DNA of 64,000 nucleotides from Anomaloglossus baeobatrachus (GCF_048569485.1 NC_134364.1:125190882-125254881), one strand, 5' to 3'; positions 34,453 through 49,735 are shown, numbered from the stretch's first letter. Notes: generated from the sequence alone by a model not told the origin. Made by a program: numbers and translations.

Positions 34453-37400
34453 TTAGATCACAGAACACTTATTGCTTCCTTTCTTGGAGGAACTCTTTAA
34501 ATCCACTGGATCCTTCAACCCATGAGCCTGAAAGAAACAAAAAGTCAGCGAGCGGGTCTCAGGGGTCCAGGCCGTGACTACGGGGGTCTCACTCACCGCC
34601 CTCCGGGACATCTGCATCAGGATATCTGTGGCCAGTGCATTAAACGCCTGCGGAGAGAAGGGGACGAATCAGCGGAGGAGAAAATTGGACACCAGACCCC
34701 AGCGCCGAAATCTAGGGAGTCACTCACCTCATCCACGTTCTGACTAGACTTAGCGCTCGTCTCAAAGAACCGGATCCCGTGATCCTTAGCGAGCTGATGA
34801 GGAAGGGGCATAAAGAGCACATAACAAGGTAGCAGACACATATCTACAGAGTATCTGAGCAAACATCCATCCCCGGGCAAAGGCAGACGCCCGTCCACAA
34901 GTACACCCGACACAGGCAGACTCCCGTCCACAAGCGCGCCCGACACAGGCAGACGCACATCCCTTAGCCCGCCAGACACAGGCAGATGCCCGTCCCAGAG
35001 CCCGCCAGACACAGGCAGACACCCGACCCAGAGCGCGCCAGATACAGGCAGACGCCCGACCCAGAGCTCGCTGGACACAGGCAGACGCACATTCCTTAGC
35101 CCGCCGGACACAGGCAGACGCCCGTCCCAAAGCCCGCCGGACACAGGCAGACGCCCGTCCCAAAGCCCGCCGGACACAGGCAGACGCCCGTCCCAGAGCA
35201 CGCTGGACACAGGCAGACGCCCGTCCCAGAGCCCGCCAGACACAGGCAGACGCCCGTCCCAGAGCCCGCCGGACACAGGCAGACGCCCATCCCAGAGCCC
35301 GCCGGACACAGGCAGACGCCCGTCCTAGAGCACGCTGGACACAGGCAGACGCCCGTCCCAGAGCCCGCCAGACCTGCACTTACCTTCTCCCCTCGCTCCT
35401 TTGGGACTTTCCGTCGGCTCTCTATGTCACATTTATTTCCCAGAAGCATCCGCTCTACCCCCGGAGCAGCATTCTGTGGGAGGAACAACATATCAACCCT
35501 CCAATGTGATGGGACCCAGTCAAGAGTCCAATAGAGTTAGCTTCCGCCATGTTCCTGTAGTGCTCTTCACTTTCAGGCACCCCAATTCTTACGCGACCCT
35601 CCGCCTTCCGAACTGCAGGACCCCACACTCACCTAAGATGCCCCTACTCCTCTGGAATAAACCCCCCACCAGGCAGGTCTTCAATACGTCTCATCTGTTG
35701 GGACATCCAATGCCCCTCACAATCCATCTTCGCCCCACACCCTCTGGACCCCTGACACCCATTGCCCCTGCGTGTCCCGCAGCCTTTGCTCCTCTAATCT
35801 TCCCCTTTCTATACCTCTGTTGCTCCTCCTGTCACTCACCTCTTTTATGCTCTTCATCCAGTTTTGAATGTTTTCGAAGGATCGCTCGTCCGTGATGTCA
35901 TAGACCAGGATGATCCCCTGAAACACAAACCGACCGTTACCTTATATTCTAATACATAGTAGGTGACTGTAGAGAGCGGACAGCGGGTGGAGGCTGCCCC
36001 CTGCTGGAGGACGGGTGGAACTGCAGCATAAAAGACACAGCCCGTCCATGCAGAGTACATAAGTATAAGCGCCCTCTGTGCTGAGGAACTCACCATCGCC
36101 CCCCGATAATAGGCCGTAGTGATGGTCTTGAATCTCTCCTGTCCAGCCGTGTCCCTGAAAGAAAGCAGTCCTTAGACTCCTCCTCCCTGACTCATGTGGG
36201 TGCTTACGATTGGTCAGTTTGGGGTCACAAACTTCTACTCAATGGTTTATCATTCATTGGGGATTATCCCTTTAACCTGGCCGCCATGTTTTGTCACTCG
36301 ATGCTGCTGCAGAACCTCTTGAACATTCGGCGCCTCGTAACTCACCAGACCTGCAGTTTGATTTTCTTCCCTTGAATTTCGGTCGTTCGGATCTTGAAGT
36401 CGATTCCTGCATAGAAAAAAAAAGGGAAACGATAACAGAAATGTCCCATTGTGCCATTCAGGATACTGGGGGAGCTGGGTGACAGCGGCCATATTGTGGG
36501 GGTCATTGTGTGGTCACCAGGTTTCCTGAGCTCCAGTGAGTCACCATTCGGGACCCTAGCACAGAGGAGGCCGACCGCCATCTTGTAGCTTCTGCAATGT
36601 TATCCCTCCCGCCTCCGACATACAAAGGACTGGACGTATAGGGGCCGGAAGGAAGATGGAAGGAAGACGAGGAATCCTGGGTGACGCGGATCAGCGCACG
36701 CGGCTTCCTGCAAATGTTACTAGGATGAAATCATAACAATGGGCAAGCCAACAATGCCATGCGGGAGCAGACAATCACCGAACCGACCGACTGATGGAGC
36801 CATGAAAAGTGGTCATACATGGGTCCACATTGCTACAAGGACGAGAACCCAGAGACCGTACACAGCATGCACAACATAATACAACACACAGGATATAACA
36901 CCACAATCATACACAAGGAAGGACGAGAAACCAGCGACCGTACACAGCGTGCACAACATAATACAACACACAGGATATAACACCACAATCATACACAAGG
37001 AAGGACGAGAACCAAGCGACCGTACACAGCATGCACAACATAATACAACACACAGGATATAACACCACAATCATACACAAGGAAGGACGAGAAACCAGCG
37101 ACAGTACACAGCGTGCACAACATAATACAATACACAGGATATAACACCACAATCATACACAAGGAAGGACGAGAAACCAGCGACCGTACACAGCGTGCAC
37201 AACATAATACAACACGCAGGATATAACACCACAATCATACACAAGGAAGGACGAGAACCAAGCGACCGTACACAGCATGCACAACATAATACAACACACA
37301 GGATATAACACCACAATCATACACAAGGAAGGACGAGAAACCAGCGACAGTACACAGCGTGCACAACATAATACAATACACAGGATATAACACCCCAATC

Positions 37401-40400
37401 ATACACAAGGAAGGACAAGAACCCAGCGACCGAACACAGCGTGCACAACATAATACAACACACAGGATATAACACCACAATCATACACAAGGAAGGACGA
37501 GAAACCAGCGACCGTACACAGCGTGCACAACATAATACAACACGCAGGATATAACACCACAATCATACACAAGGAAGGACGAGAAACCAGCGACCGTACA
37601 CAGCGTGCACAACATAATACAACACACAGGATATAACACCACAATCATACACAAGGAAGGACGAGAAACCAGCGACCGTACACAGCGTGCACAACATAAT
37701 ACATCACACAGGATATAACACCACAATCATACACAAGGAAGGACGAGAACCCAGAGACTGTACACAGCGTGCACAACATAATACAACACACAGGATATAA
37801 CACCACAATCATACACAAGGAAGGACGAGAACCCAGAGACCGTACACAGCGTACACAACATAATACAATACACAGGATATAACACCACAATCATACACAA
37901 GGAAGGACGAGAACCCAGAGACCGTACACAGCGTGCACAACATAATACAACACACAGGATATAACACCACAATCATACACAAGGAAGGACGAGAAACCAG
38001 CGACCGTACACAGCGTGCACAACATAATACATCACACAGGATATAACACCACAATCATACACAAGGAAGGACGAGAAACCAGCGACCGTACACAGCGTGC
38101 ACAACATAATACAATACACAGGATATAACACCACAATCATACACAAGGAAGGACGAGAAACCAGCGACCGTACACAGCGTGCACAACATAATACATCACA
38201 CAGGATATAACACCACAATCATACACAAGGAAGGACGAGAACCCAGAGACTGTACACAGCGTGCACAACATAATACAACACACAGGATATAACACCACAA
38301 TCATACACAAGGAAGGACGAGAACCCAGAGACTGTACACAGCGTGCACAACATAATACAACACACAGGATATAACACCACAATCATACACAAGGAAGGAC
38401 GAGAACCCAGAGACCGTACACAGCGTGCACAACATAATACAACACACAGGATATAACACCACAATCATACACAAGGAAGGACGAGAACCCAGAGACCGTA
38501 CACAGCGTGCACAACATAATACAATACACAGGATATAACACCACAATCATACACAAGGAAGGACGAGAACCCAGAGACTGTACACAGCGTGCACAACATA
38601 ATACAACACACAGGATATAACACCACAATCATACACAAGGAAGGACGAGAACCCAGAGACCGTACACAGCGTGCACAACATAATACAACACACAGGATAT
38701 AACACCACAATCATACACAAGGAAGGACGAGAACCCAGAGACCGTACACAGCGTGCACAACATAATACAACACACAGGATATAACACCACAATCATACAC
38801 AAGGAAGGACGAGAACCCAGAGACCGTACACAGCGTGCACAACATAATACAATACACAGGATATAACACCACAATCATACACAAGGAAGGACGAGAACCC
38901 AGAGACCGTACACAGCGTGCACAACATAATACAACACACAGGATATAACACCACAATCATACACAAGGAAGGACGAGAAACCAGCGACCGCACACAGCGT
39001 GCACAACATAATACAATACACAGGATATAACACCACAATCATACACAAGGAAGGACGAGAAACCAGCGACCGTACACAGCGTGCACAACATAATACAACA
39101 CACAGGATATAACACCACAATCATACACAAGGAAGGACGAGAAACCAGCGACCGTACACAGCGTGCACAACATAATACAATACACAGGATATAACAGCAC
39201 AATTATACACAAGAAAGGACGAGAAACCAGCGACCGAACACAGCGTGCACAACATAATACAATACACAGGATATAACACCACAATCATACACAAGGAAGG
39301 ACGAGAACCCAGCGACCGAACACAGCGTGCACAACATAATACAATACACAGGATATAACACCACAATCATACACAAGGAAGGACGAGAAACGAGCGACCG
39401 TACACAGCGTGCACAACATAATACAACACACAGGATATAACACCACAATCATACACAAGGAAGGACGAGAACCCAGAGACCGTACACAGCGTGCACAACA
39501 TAATACAACACACAGGATATAACACCACAATCATACACAAGGAAGGACGAGAACCCAGAGACCGTACACAGCGTGCACAACATAATACAATACACAGGAT
39601 ATAACACCACAATCATACACAAGGAAGGACGAGAACCCAGAGACCGTACACAGCGTGCACAACATAATACAACACACAGGATATAACACCACAATCATAC
39701 ACAAGGAAGGACGAGAAACCAGCGACCGCACACAGCGTGCACAACATAATACAATACACAGGATATAACACCACAATCATACACAAGGAAGGACGAGAAA
39801 CCAGCGACCGTACACAGCGTGCACAACATAATACAACACACAGGATATAACACCACAATCATACACAAGGAAGGACGAGAAACCAGCGACCGTACACAGC
39901 GTGCACAACATAATACAATACACAGGATATAACACCACAATCATACACAAGGAAGGACGAGAACCCAGAGACTGTACACAGCGTGCACAACATAATACAA
40001 CACACAGGATATAACACCACAATCATACACAAGGAAGGACGAGAAACCAGCGACCGAACACAGCGTGCACAACATAATACAATACACAGGATATAACACC
40101 ACAATCATACACAAGGAAGGACGAGAACCCAGCGACCGAACACAGCGTGCACAACATAATACAATACACAGGATATAACACCACAATCATACACAAGGAA
40201 GGACGAGAAACGAGCGACCGTACACAGCGTGCACAACATAATACAACACACAGGATATAACACCACAATCATACACAAGGAAGGACGAGAACCCAGCGAC
40301 CGAACACAGCGTGCACAACATAATACAGCCACACAGCATATAACACCACAATCATACACAAGGAAGGACGAGAACCCAGCGACCGAACACAGCGTGCACA

Positions 40401-43400
40401 ACATAATACAATACACAGGATATAACACCACAATCATACACAAGGAAGGACGAGAAACGAGCGACCGTACACAGCGTGCACAACATAATACAACACACAG
40501 GATATAACACCACAATCATACACAAGGAAGGACGAGAACCCAGAGACCGTACACAGCGTGCACAACATAATACAATACACAGGATATAACACCACAATCA
40601 TACACAAGGAAGGACGAGAACCCAGAGACCGTACACAGCGTCCACAACATAATACAATACACAGGATATAACACCACAATCATACACAAGGAAGGACGAG
40701 AACCCAGAGACCGTACACAGCGTGCACAACATAATACAACACACAGGATATAACACCACAATCATACACAAGGAAGGACGAGAAACCAGCGACCGCACAC
40801 AGCGTGCACAATATAATACAATACACAGGATATAACACCACAATCATACACAAGGAAGGACGAGAACCCAGAGACCGTACACAGCGTGCACAATATAATA
40901 CAATACACAGGATATAACACCACAATCATACACAAGGAAGCAGGGCTGTGGAGTCGGAGTCGGAGTCGTGGAGTCGGAGTCGGAGTCGGAGCTCATTTTG
41001 GTGGAGTCGGAGTCGGAGTCGGTATAAAATGCACCGACTCCGACTCCTAAAATATACAATAAATTGGGGACAGGAGTGCAATGCAGAATGTGCTGAATAT
41101 TTTACTAAATAACAACATTTAGTATAATGCTTATATTTAAGTGAAAAATTTATTGTAGTATAATGTGAACATCAGACATTTAATTGTTTTTATGATACAA
41201 TAATCAAGATATTTGGATAGAACATAAAATATTTATTGGAATACAACTTTAGAACACAAAAAAACTAATAAATTGTAAATATGTAATATATATAATATAT
41301 ATATATATATATATACAGTGTATATACACACACACAAGATATATATGTAATCTACTGTATATTACATAGTGTATTACATATTTACAATTTATTACAGTTT
41401 TTTGTGTTCTAAAGTTGTATCCAATAAATATATTTTATGTTCTATCCAAATATCTTGATTATTGTATCATAAAAATTATTAAATGTCTGATGTTCACATA
41501 CACATATTCATGTACTACAATAAATTTTTCACCTAACTATAAGCAATATATGTAGGAGCCGGAGCCGGAGCCGGAGCCGGAGTCGGAGTCGGAGCCGGAG
41601 TCGGAGTCGGAGTCGGAGCCGGAGTCGGAGTCGGTGCAAGAGAATTTGAGGAGTCGGAGTCGGAGTCGAAGGTTTGGCTTACCGACTCCACAGCCCTGCA
41701 AGGAAGGACGAGAACCCAGCGACCGAACACAGCGTGCACAACATAACACAACACACAGGATATAACACCACAATCATACACAAGGAAGGACGAGAACCCA
41801 GAGACCGTACACAGCGTGCACAATATAATACAATACACAGGATATAACACCACAATCATACACAAGGAAGGACGAGAACCCAGCGACCGAACACAGCGTG
41901 CACAACATAATACAACACACAGGATATAACACCACAATCATACACAAGGAAGGACGAGAACCCAGAGACCGTACACAGCGTGCACAATATAATACAATAC
42001 ACAGGATATAACACCACAATCATACACAAGGAAGGACGAGAACCCAGAGACCGTACACAGCGTGCACAACATAATACAATACACAGGATATAACACCACA
42101 ATCATACACAAGGAAGGACGAGAAACCAGCGACCGTACACAGCGTGCACAACATAATACAACACACAGCATATAACACCACAATCATACACAAGGAAGAA
42201 TGAGAAACCAGCGACCGTACACAGCGTGCACAACATAATACAATACACAGGATATAACACCACAATCATTCACAAGGAAGGACGAGAACCCAGAGACCGT
42301 ACACAGCGTGCACAACATAATACAATACACAGGATATAACACCACAATCATACACAAGGAAGGACGAGAAACCAGTGACCGTACACAGCGTGCACAACAT
42401 AATACAATACACAGGATATAACACCACAATCATACACAAGGAAGGACGAGAACCCAGAGACCGTACACAGCGTCCACAACATAATACAATACACAGGATA
42501 TAACACCACAATCATAAACAAGGAAGGACGAGAACCCAGAGACCGTACACAGCGTGCACAATATAATACAATACACAGGATATAACACCACAATCATACA
42601 CAAGGAAGGACGAGAACCCAGCGACCGAACACAGCGTGCACAACATAACACAACACACAGGATATAACACCACAATCATACACAAGGAAGGACGAGAACC
42701 CAGAGACCGTACACAGCGTGCACAATATAATACAATACACAGGATATAACACCACAATCATACACAAGGAAGGACGAGAACCCAGCGACCGAACACAGCG
42801 TGCACAACATAATACAACACACAGGATATAACACCACAATCATACACAAGGAAGGACGAGAACCCAGAGACCGTACACAGCGTGCACAATATAATACAAT
42901 ACACAGGATATAACACCACAATCATACACAAGGAAGGACGAGAAACCAGCGACCGCACACAGCGTGCACAACATAATACAATACACAGGATATAACACCA
43001 CAATCATTCACAAGGAAGGACGAGAACCCAGAGACCGTACACAGCGTGCACAACATAATACAATACACAGGATATAACACCACAATCATACACAAGGAAG
43101 GACGAGAACCCAGAGACCGTACACAGCGTGCACAACATAATACAATATACAGGATATAACACCACAATCATTCACAAGGAAGGACGAGAACCCAGAGACC
43201 GTACACAGCGTGCACAACATAATACAATACACAGGATATAACACCACAATCATACACAAGGAAGGACGAGAACCCAGAGACCGTACACAGCGTCCACAAC
43301 ATAATACAATACACAGGATATAACACCACAATCATACACAAGGAAGGACGAGAACCCAGAGACCGTACACAGCGTGCACAATATAATACAATACACAGGA

Positions 43401-46400
43401 TATAACACCACAATCATACACAAGGAAGGACGAGAACCCAGCGACCGAACACAGCGTGCACAACATAACACAACACACAGGATATAACACCACAATCATA
43501 CAGAAGGAAGGACGAGAACCCAGAGACCGTACACAGCGTGCACAACATAATACAATACACAGGATATAACACCACAATCATACACAAGGAAGGACGAGAA
43601 ACCAGCGACAGTACACAGCGTGCACAACATAATACAATACACAGGATATAACACCACAATCATACACAAGGAAGGACGAGAACCCAGAGACCGTACACAG
43701 CGTGCACAATATAATACAATACACAGGATATAACACCACAATCATACACAAGGAAGGACGAGAACCCAGCGACCGAACACAGCGTGCACAACATAATACA
43801 ATACACAGGATATAACACCACAATCATACACAAGGAAGGACGAGAACCCAGAGACCGTACACAGCGTGCACAATATAATACAATACACAGGATATAACAC
43901 CACAATCATACACAAGGAAGGACGAGAAACCAGCGACCGCACACAGCGTGCACAACATAATACAATACACAGGATATAACACCACAATCATTCACAAGGA
44001 AGGACGAGAACCCAGAGACCGTACACAGCGTGCACAACATAATACAATACACAGGATATAACACCACAATCATACACAAGGAAGGACGAGAACCCAGAGA
44101 CCGTACACAGCGTGCACAACATAATACAATATACAGGATATAACACCACAATCATTCACAAGGAAGGACGAGAACCCAGAGACCGTACACAGCGTGCACA
44201 ACATAATACAATACACAGGATATAACACCACAATCATACACAAGGAAGGACGAGAACCCAGAGACCGTACACAGCGTCCACAACATAATACAATACACAG
44301 GATATAACACCACAATCATACACAAGGAAGGACGAGAACCCAGAGACCGTACACAGCGTGCACAATATAATACAATACACAGGATATAACACCACAATCA
44401 TACACAAGGAAGGACGAGAACCCAGCGACCGAACACAGCGTGCACAACATAACACAACACACAGGATATAACACCACAATCATACAGAAGGAAGGACGAG
44501 AACCCAGAGACCGTACACAGCGTGCACAACATAATACAATACACAGGATATAACACCACAATCATACACAAGGAAGGACGAGAAACCAGCGACAGTACAC
44601 AGCGTGCACAACATAATACAATACACAGGATATAACACCACAATCATACACAAGGAAGGACGAGAACCCAGAGACCGTACACAGCGTGCACAATATAATA
44701 CAATACACAGGATATAACACCACAATCATACACAAGGAAGGACGAGAACCCAGCGACCGAACACAGCGTGCACAACATAATACAATACACAGGATATAAC
44801 ACCACAATCATACACAAGGAAGGACGAGAACCCAGAGACCGTACACAGCGTGCACAATATAATACAATACACAGGATATAACACCACAATCATACACAAG
44901 GAAGGACGAGAAACCAGCGACCGCACACAGCGTGCACAACATAATACAATACACAGGATATAACACCACAATCATACAGAAGGAAGGACGAGAACCCAGA
45001 GACTGTACACAGCGTGCACAACATAATACAACACACAGGATATAACACCACAATCATACACAAGGAAGGACGAGAACCCAGCGACCGTACACAGCGTGCA
45101 CAACATAATACAACACACAGGATATAACACCACAATCATACACAAGGAAGGACGAGAACCCAGCGACCGTACACAGCGTGCACAACATTATACAACACAC
45201 AGGATATAACACCACAATCATACACAAGGAAGGACGAGAAACCAGCGACAGTACACAGCGTGCACAACATAATACAATACACAGGATATAACACCACAAT
45301 CATACACAAGGAAGGACGAGAACCCAGAGACTGTACACAGCGTGCACAACATAATACAACACACAGGATATAACACCACAATCATACACAAGGAAGGACG
45401 AGAAACCAGCGACCGTACACAGCGTGCACAACATAATACAATACACAGGATATAACACCACAATCATACACAAGGAAGGACGGGAAACCAGCGACCGTAC
45501 ACAGCGTGCACAACATAATACAACACACAGGATATAACACCACAATCATATACAAGGAAGGACGAGAACCCAGAGACCGTACACAGCGTGCACAACATAA
45601 TACAACACACAGGATATAACACCACAATCATACACAAGGAAGGACGAGAAACCAGCGACCGTACACAGCGTGCACAACATAATACAATACACAGGATATA
45701 ACACCACAATCATACACAAGGAAGGACGAGAAACCAGCGACTGTACACAGCGTGCACAACATAATACAACACACAGCATATAACACCACAATCATTCACA
45801 AGGAAGGACGAGAAACCAGCGACCGTACACAGCGTGCACAACATAATACAATACACAGGATATAACACCACAATCATACACAAGGAAGGACGAGAAACCA
45901 GTGACCGTACACAGCGTGCACAACATAATACAATACACAGGATATAACACCACAATCATACACAAGGAAGAAGCCGGTGACAACTCCAAAAGGATGAAGA
46001 CAAAATGTCCAAAAGAAAGACACAAAGGAACAAATGTATTACAGCAACATGGAGAAAAGCAAAACACCACAATACACAACGTCACACCGTACAGGGACAT
46101 CACAAGGGCACAACATCAGCGACAATGATTAAACCGAAACCGGACATACAGGATACAAGACCGCATATAACACACAGCATAATACCGCACAGGCAGGACA
46201 CAACAACACAACACAGGGATAACACACACCATAATACCGCACAGGCAGGACAAGACAACACCACACCATAATACCGCACAGGCAGGACACAACAACACAC
46301 ACCATAATACCGCACAGGCAGAACACAAGAACACAAAACAGGGATAACATACACACCATAATACCGCACAGGCAGGACACAACAACACAACACAGGGATA

Positions 46401-48537
46401 ACACACACCATAATACCGTACAGGCAGGACACAACAACACAACACAGGGATAACACACACCATAATACCGCACAGGCAGGACACAACAACACAGGGATAA
46501 CACACACCATAATACCGCACAGGCAGGACACAACAACACAACACAGGGATAACACACACCATAATACCGCACAGGCAGGACACAACAACACAACACAGGG
46601 ATAACACACAGCATAATACCGCACAGGCAGGACACAACAACACAACACAGGGATAACACACACCATAATACCGCACAGGCAGGACAAGACAACACCACAC
46701 CATAATACCGCACAGGCAGGACACAACAACACAACACAGGGATAACACACACCATAATACCGTACAGGCAGGACACAACAACACAACACAGGGATAACAC
46801 ACACCATAATACCGCACAGGCAGGACACAACAACACAGGGATAACACACACCATAATACCGCACAAACAGGACACAACACAACACAGGGATAACACACAC
46901 CATAATACCGCACAGGCAGGACACAACAACACAACACAGGGATAACACACACCATAATACCGCACAGGCAGGACACAACAACACAACACAGGGATAACAC
47001 ACAGCATAATACCGCACAGGCAGGACACAACAACACAACACAGGGATAACACACACCATAATACCGCACAGGCAGGACAAGACAACACCACACCATAATA
47101 CCGCACAGGCAGGACACAACAACACAACACAGGGATAACACACACCATAATACCGTACAGGCAGGACACAACAACACAACACAGGGATAACACACACCAT
47201 AATACCGCACAGGCAGGACACAACAACACAGGGATAACACACACCATAATACCGCACAAACAGGACACAACACAACACAGGGATAACACACACCATAATA
47301 CCGCACAGGCAGGACACAACAACACAACACAGGGATAACACACACCATAATACCGCACAGGCAGGACACAACAACACAACACAGGGATAACACACAGCAT
47401 AATACCGCACAGGCAGGACACAACAACACAACACAGGGATAACACACACCATAATACCGCACAGGCAGGACAAGACAACACCACACCATAATACCGCACA
47501 GGCAGGACACAACAACACACACCATAATACCGCACAGGCAGAACACAAGAACACAACACAGGGATAACATACACACCATAATACCGCACAGGCAGGACAC
47601 AACAACACAACACAGGGATAACACACACCATAATACCGTACAGGCAGGACACAACAACACAACACAGGGATAACACACACCATAATACCGTACAGGCAGG
47701 ACACAACAACACAACACAGGGATAACACACACCATAATACCGCACAGGCAGGACACAACAACACAGGGATAACACACACCATAATACCGCACAAACAGGA
47801 CACAACACAACACAGGGATAACACACACCATAATACCGCACAGGCAGGACACAACAACACAGGGATAACACACACCATAATACCGCACAAACAGGACACA
47901 ACAACACAGGGATAACACACACCATAATACCGCACAAACAGGACACAACAACACAGGGATAACACACACCATAATACCGCACAAACAGGACACAACAACA
48001 CAGGGATAACACACACCATAATACCACACAGGCAGGACACAACAACACAATCCAGGGATAACAGGACACAACACAACACAGGGATAACACACACCATAAT
48101 ACCGCACAGGCAGCACAGGAGAACACAACACAGGGATAACACACACCATAATACCGCACAGGCAGGACAGAACACAGGGATAACACACACCATAATACTG
48201 CACAGGCAGGACACAACACAGGGATAACACACACCATAACACAGAGAACACACAACATAAAGTGATATAAACAGTACACAGCACAGTACAATTATCACTC
48301 TCAGACCCTGCAGCACTGCCCCGACTGAACTCGCCCACAGAGCTGACAGTCTGAACTCCAGTCCCGGCTAGATCTATGGGAGTCCCCAGCTGGGGGATGG
48401 GCAGGTTTCTCACCTATGGTGGAGATGTAGGTGTTGTTGAAGCTGTCCTCGGAGAAGCGGACGATCAGACAGGTCTTCCCCACCCCGCTGTCCCCGATCA
48501 GCAGCAGCTTGAAGAGATGGTCATAGGATTTCGCCAT
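34453..48537 (-). CDS. RAB13: RAB13, Rab-family small GTPase (eight coding exons)
   Basis: Prenylated GTPase of the Rab8/Rab13 branch, acting in trafficking to tight junctions and the leading edge. Minus-strand exons: 48414-48537, 36346-36406, 36094-36154, 35840-35917, 35384-35473, 34728-34793, 34597-34647 and 34453-34527. All phases agree, giving 201 residues (human 203). Motifs: GDSGVGKT (P-loop), TIGIDF (switch I), [11 protein letters not shown] (switch II), NKCD and ETSAKSS. RAB13-like text includes [20 protein letters not shown] and the tail [16 protein letters not shown], ending in a CAAX box (CSVI; human CSLG). A strong acceptor (RC of ctggagagg, at 48544) just before ATG implies an upstream noncoding exon, not located. 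Intron 1 is 12 kb and holds an 82-bp satellite, a hAT MITE and a roughly 51-bp array. Divergent from RPS27. Confidence 0.96.
34880..35375. repeat. 33-bp minisatellite in a RAB13 intron
   Basis: About 15 copies of gacgcccgtcccagagcccg followed by ccggacacaggca between the RAB13 exons at 34728-34793 and 35384-35473. It ends less than 20 bp from the splice donor. Both strands stay open because the unit is 33 bp ([22 protein letters not shown]), which is not coding. Confidence 0.94.
36835..45970. repeat. 82-bp satellite in RAB13 intron 1
   Basis: Roughly 100 copies of an 82-bp unit: acaaggaaggacgagaaccc, agagaccgtacacagcgtgc, acaacataatacaacacaca, then ggatataacaccacaatcat and ac. Frames recur every 82 bp across the block. 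Variants (cccagaga/accagcga, accgtaca/accgaaca, ataca/acaca) form higher-order patterns with repeats of 9, 10 and 12 units (738, 820 and 984 bp). It is interrupted only by the MITE at 40941-41698. Confidence 0.97.
40941..41698. mobile_element. hAT-type MITE inserted in the 82-bp satellite
   Basis: 758 bp, with ends cagggctgtggagtcggagt and, inverted, ccgactccacagccctg. It is flanked by an exact 8-bp target duplication CAAGGAAG (40933-40940 and 41699-41706), which is diagnostic of hAT elements. The GTCGGA/GCCGGA hexamer is multiplied at both ends. The interior is AT-rich and almost palindromic: atatttggatagaacataaa on the left against ttctatccaaatatcttgat on the right, around a TA-rich centre at 41285-41340. 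No transposase. A second copy lies at 55839-56491. Confidence 0.95.
46170..48245. repeat. Minisatellite of about 51 bp in RAB13 intron 1
   Basis: About 40 copies of acacaccataataccgcaca, ggcaggacacaacaacacaa, then cacagggataac, with shorter copies lacking one acaacac block. A block marked by caagacaacaccacacc recurs at about 46252, 46685, 47079 and 47471, giving a higher-order repeat of about 393 bp in the middle. Minus-strand open frames of over 700 codons (cysteine/valine/leucine-rich) are repeat artefacts. It ends about 170 bp before the first RAB13 coding exon. Confidence 0.94.
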
Positions 48538-48569
48538 ATTGACCTGGAGAGGAAGAAAGAAGAGAAAAG

Positions 48570-49735
48570 AGCAAAAGTAAAAAAAAAAAAAGCCAAAAGA
48601 GGAGGAGGAGGACAAGGAAGAGGCGAGGAGAGGAGGAGGGGAGCAGCCAGGAGACAACTCAGGATTGGACAGAAAAAAAAATGAGGAAAATCTGCAGGAG
48701 TGAGGGAAACCAGTGGGAAGAGGAGGAACTGCACCAGGGAGACACCGGGGAAGAGGCGGCAGATCAAGGGGATGAGGAGGCACTTCACAGGGGAGACACC
48801 GGAGAAAAGGGGCACTCCACCAGGAAAAAGGTGGCACTAGACCAGGGGAGACACTGAGGAAGACGTGGCACTCCATCAGGGAAGAGGCAGCACTCCTCCA
48901 AGGAAGAGACAGAACTCCACTGGAGGACATCAGGGGAGAGGTGTCACTCCACTGGGGAGACACTGAAGAAAAGCAGCAAATTGCAGGAATCAGAGGCGAC
49001 ACTCCACCATGGAGACACCGGGAAAGAGGCGACACTCCACCGGGGAAGAGGCGACACTCCACCAAGAAAGAGGTGGCACTCCACCAGGGGACATCGGGGA
49101 AGAGGCAGCACTCCACCCGGGAGACAACAGGGAAGAGGTGGCACTCGACCGTGGAGACATCGGGGAAAATGCGGCACTCGACTAGGACGAGACGCTTGGG
49201 AAGAGGTGGTACTCCACCCAGGAGACACCAGGGAAGAGGTAGCACTCTACCCACGAGACATCGAGGAAGAGGTGGCATTCCACCGGGGAAGAGACTGCAC
49301 TCCACCTGGCAGACATCTGGGAAAGGCGTCATTCAATCGGGGAGACAGCCGGGAAGAGACGGCACTCCACACAGGAGACAACGGGGAAAAGGCGGCACTC
49401 CAATCAGGGGAGACACTGGGGAAGAGGCGGCGCTCAACCCGGGGGAGACAACAGTGAAGAGGTCGCACTCCAATCCGGGGAGGAGGCGGCATTCCACCTG
49501 GGAAAAACACCGGGAAAGAGGCAGCACTCCACCCGGGGGAGACACCGGGAAAGAGGCTACACTCTATCCGGGAGTCACTGGAGAAGTGGGGGCACTCCAC
49601 TGGGGAAGAGGCGGCATTCCGCCAGGGAGATAGCGAGGTAGAGGGGGCAGTCCACCGGGAAGGCTGTATGACACCAGGGAAGAGGCAGCACTCCACCGGG
49701 GAAGAGGTGGCACTCCACTCAGGCACAGGGCAGGG
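48570..49735. repeat. Degenerate minisatellite of about 30-35 bp upstream of RAB13
   Basis: Purine-rich start (48545-48670), then loosely repeated gaagaggcggcactccaccg and gggagacaccggg modules from about 48720 to 49730. Periodicity is irregular. It lies upstream of the first RAB13 coding exon, probably inside its 5'UTR intron. Confidence 0.75.

Noticed and set aside
36813-46103. Series of 81-codon cysteine-rich frames every 82 bp, suggestive of small secreted proteins
   Set aside because: They come from the 82-bp satellite on the minus strand, each overlapping the next. Composition follows the repeat and not selection.
46100-48413. Three overlapping minus-strand frames of over 700 codons, cysteine-rich
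   Set aside because: All three minus-strand phases are open at once, which is typical of a stop-free tandem repeat and not of a gene. The region is RAB13 intron 1.
48301-49332. 343-codon minus-strand frame containing the RAB13 N terminus
   Set aside because: Only the stretch from MAKSYDHLF onward is RAB13. The upstream part is read-through of a T/C-rich repeat and a splice acceptor.
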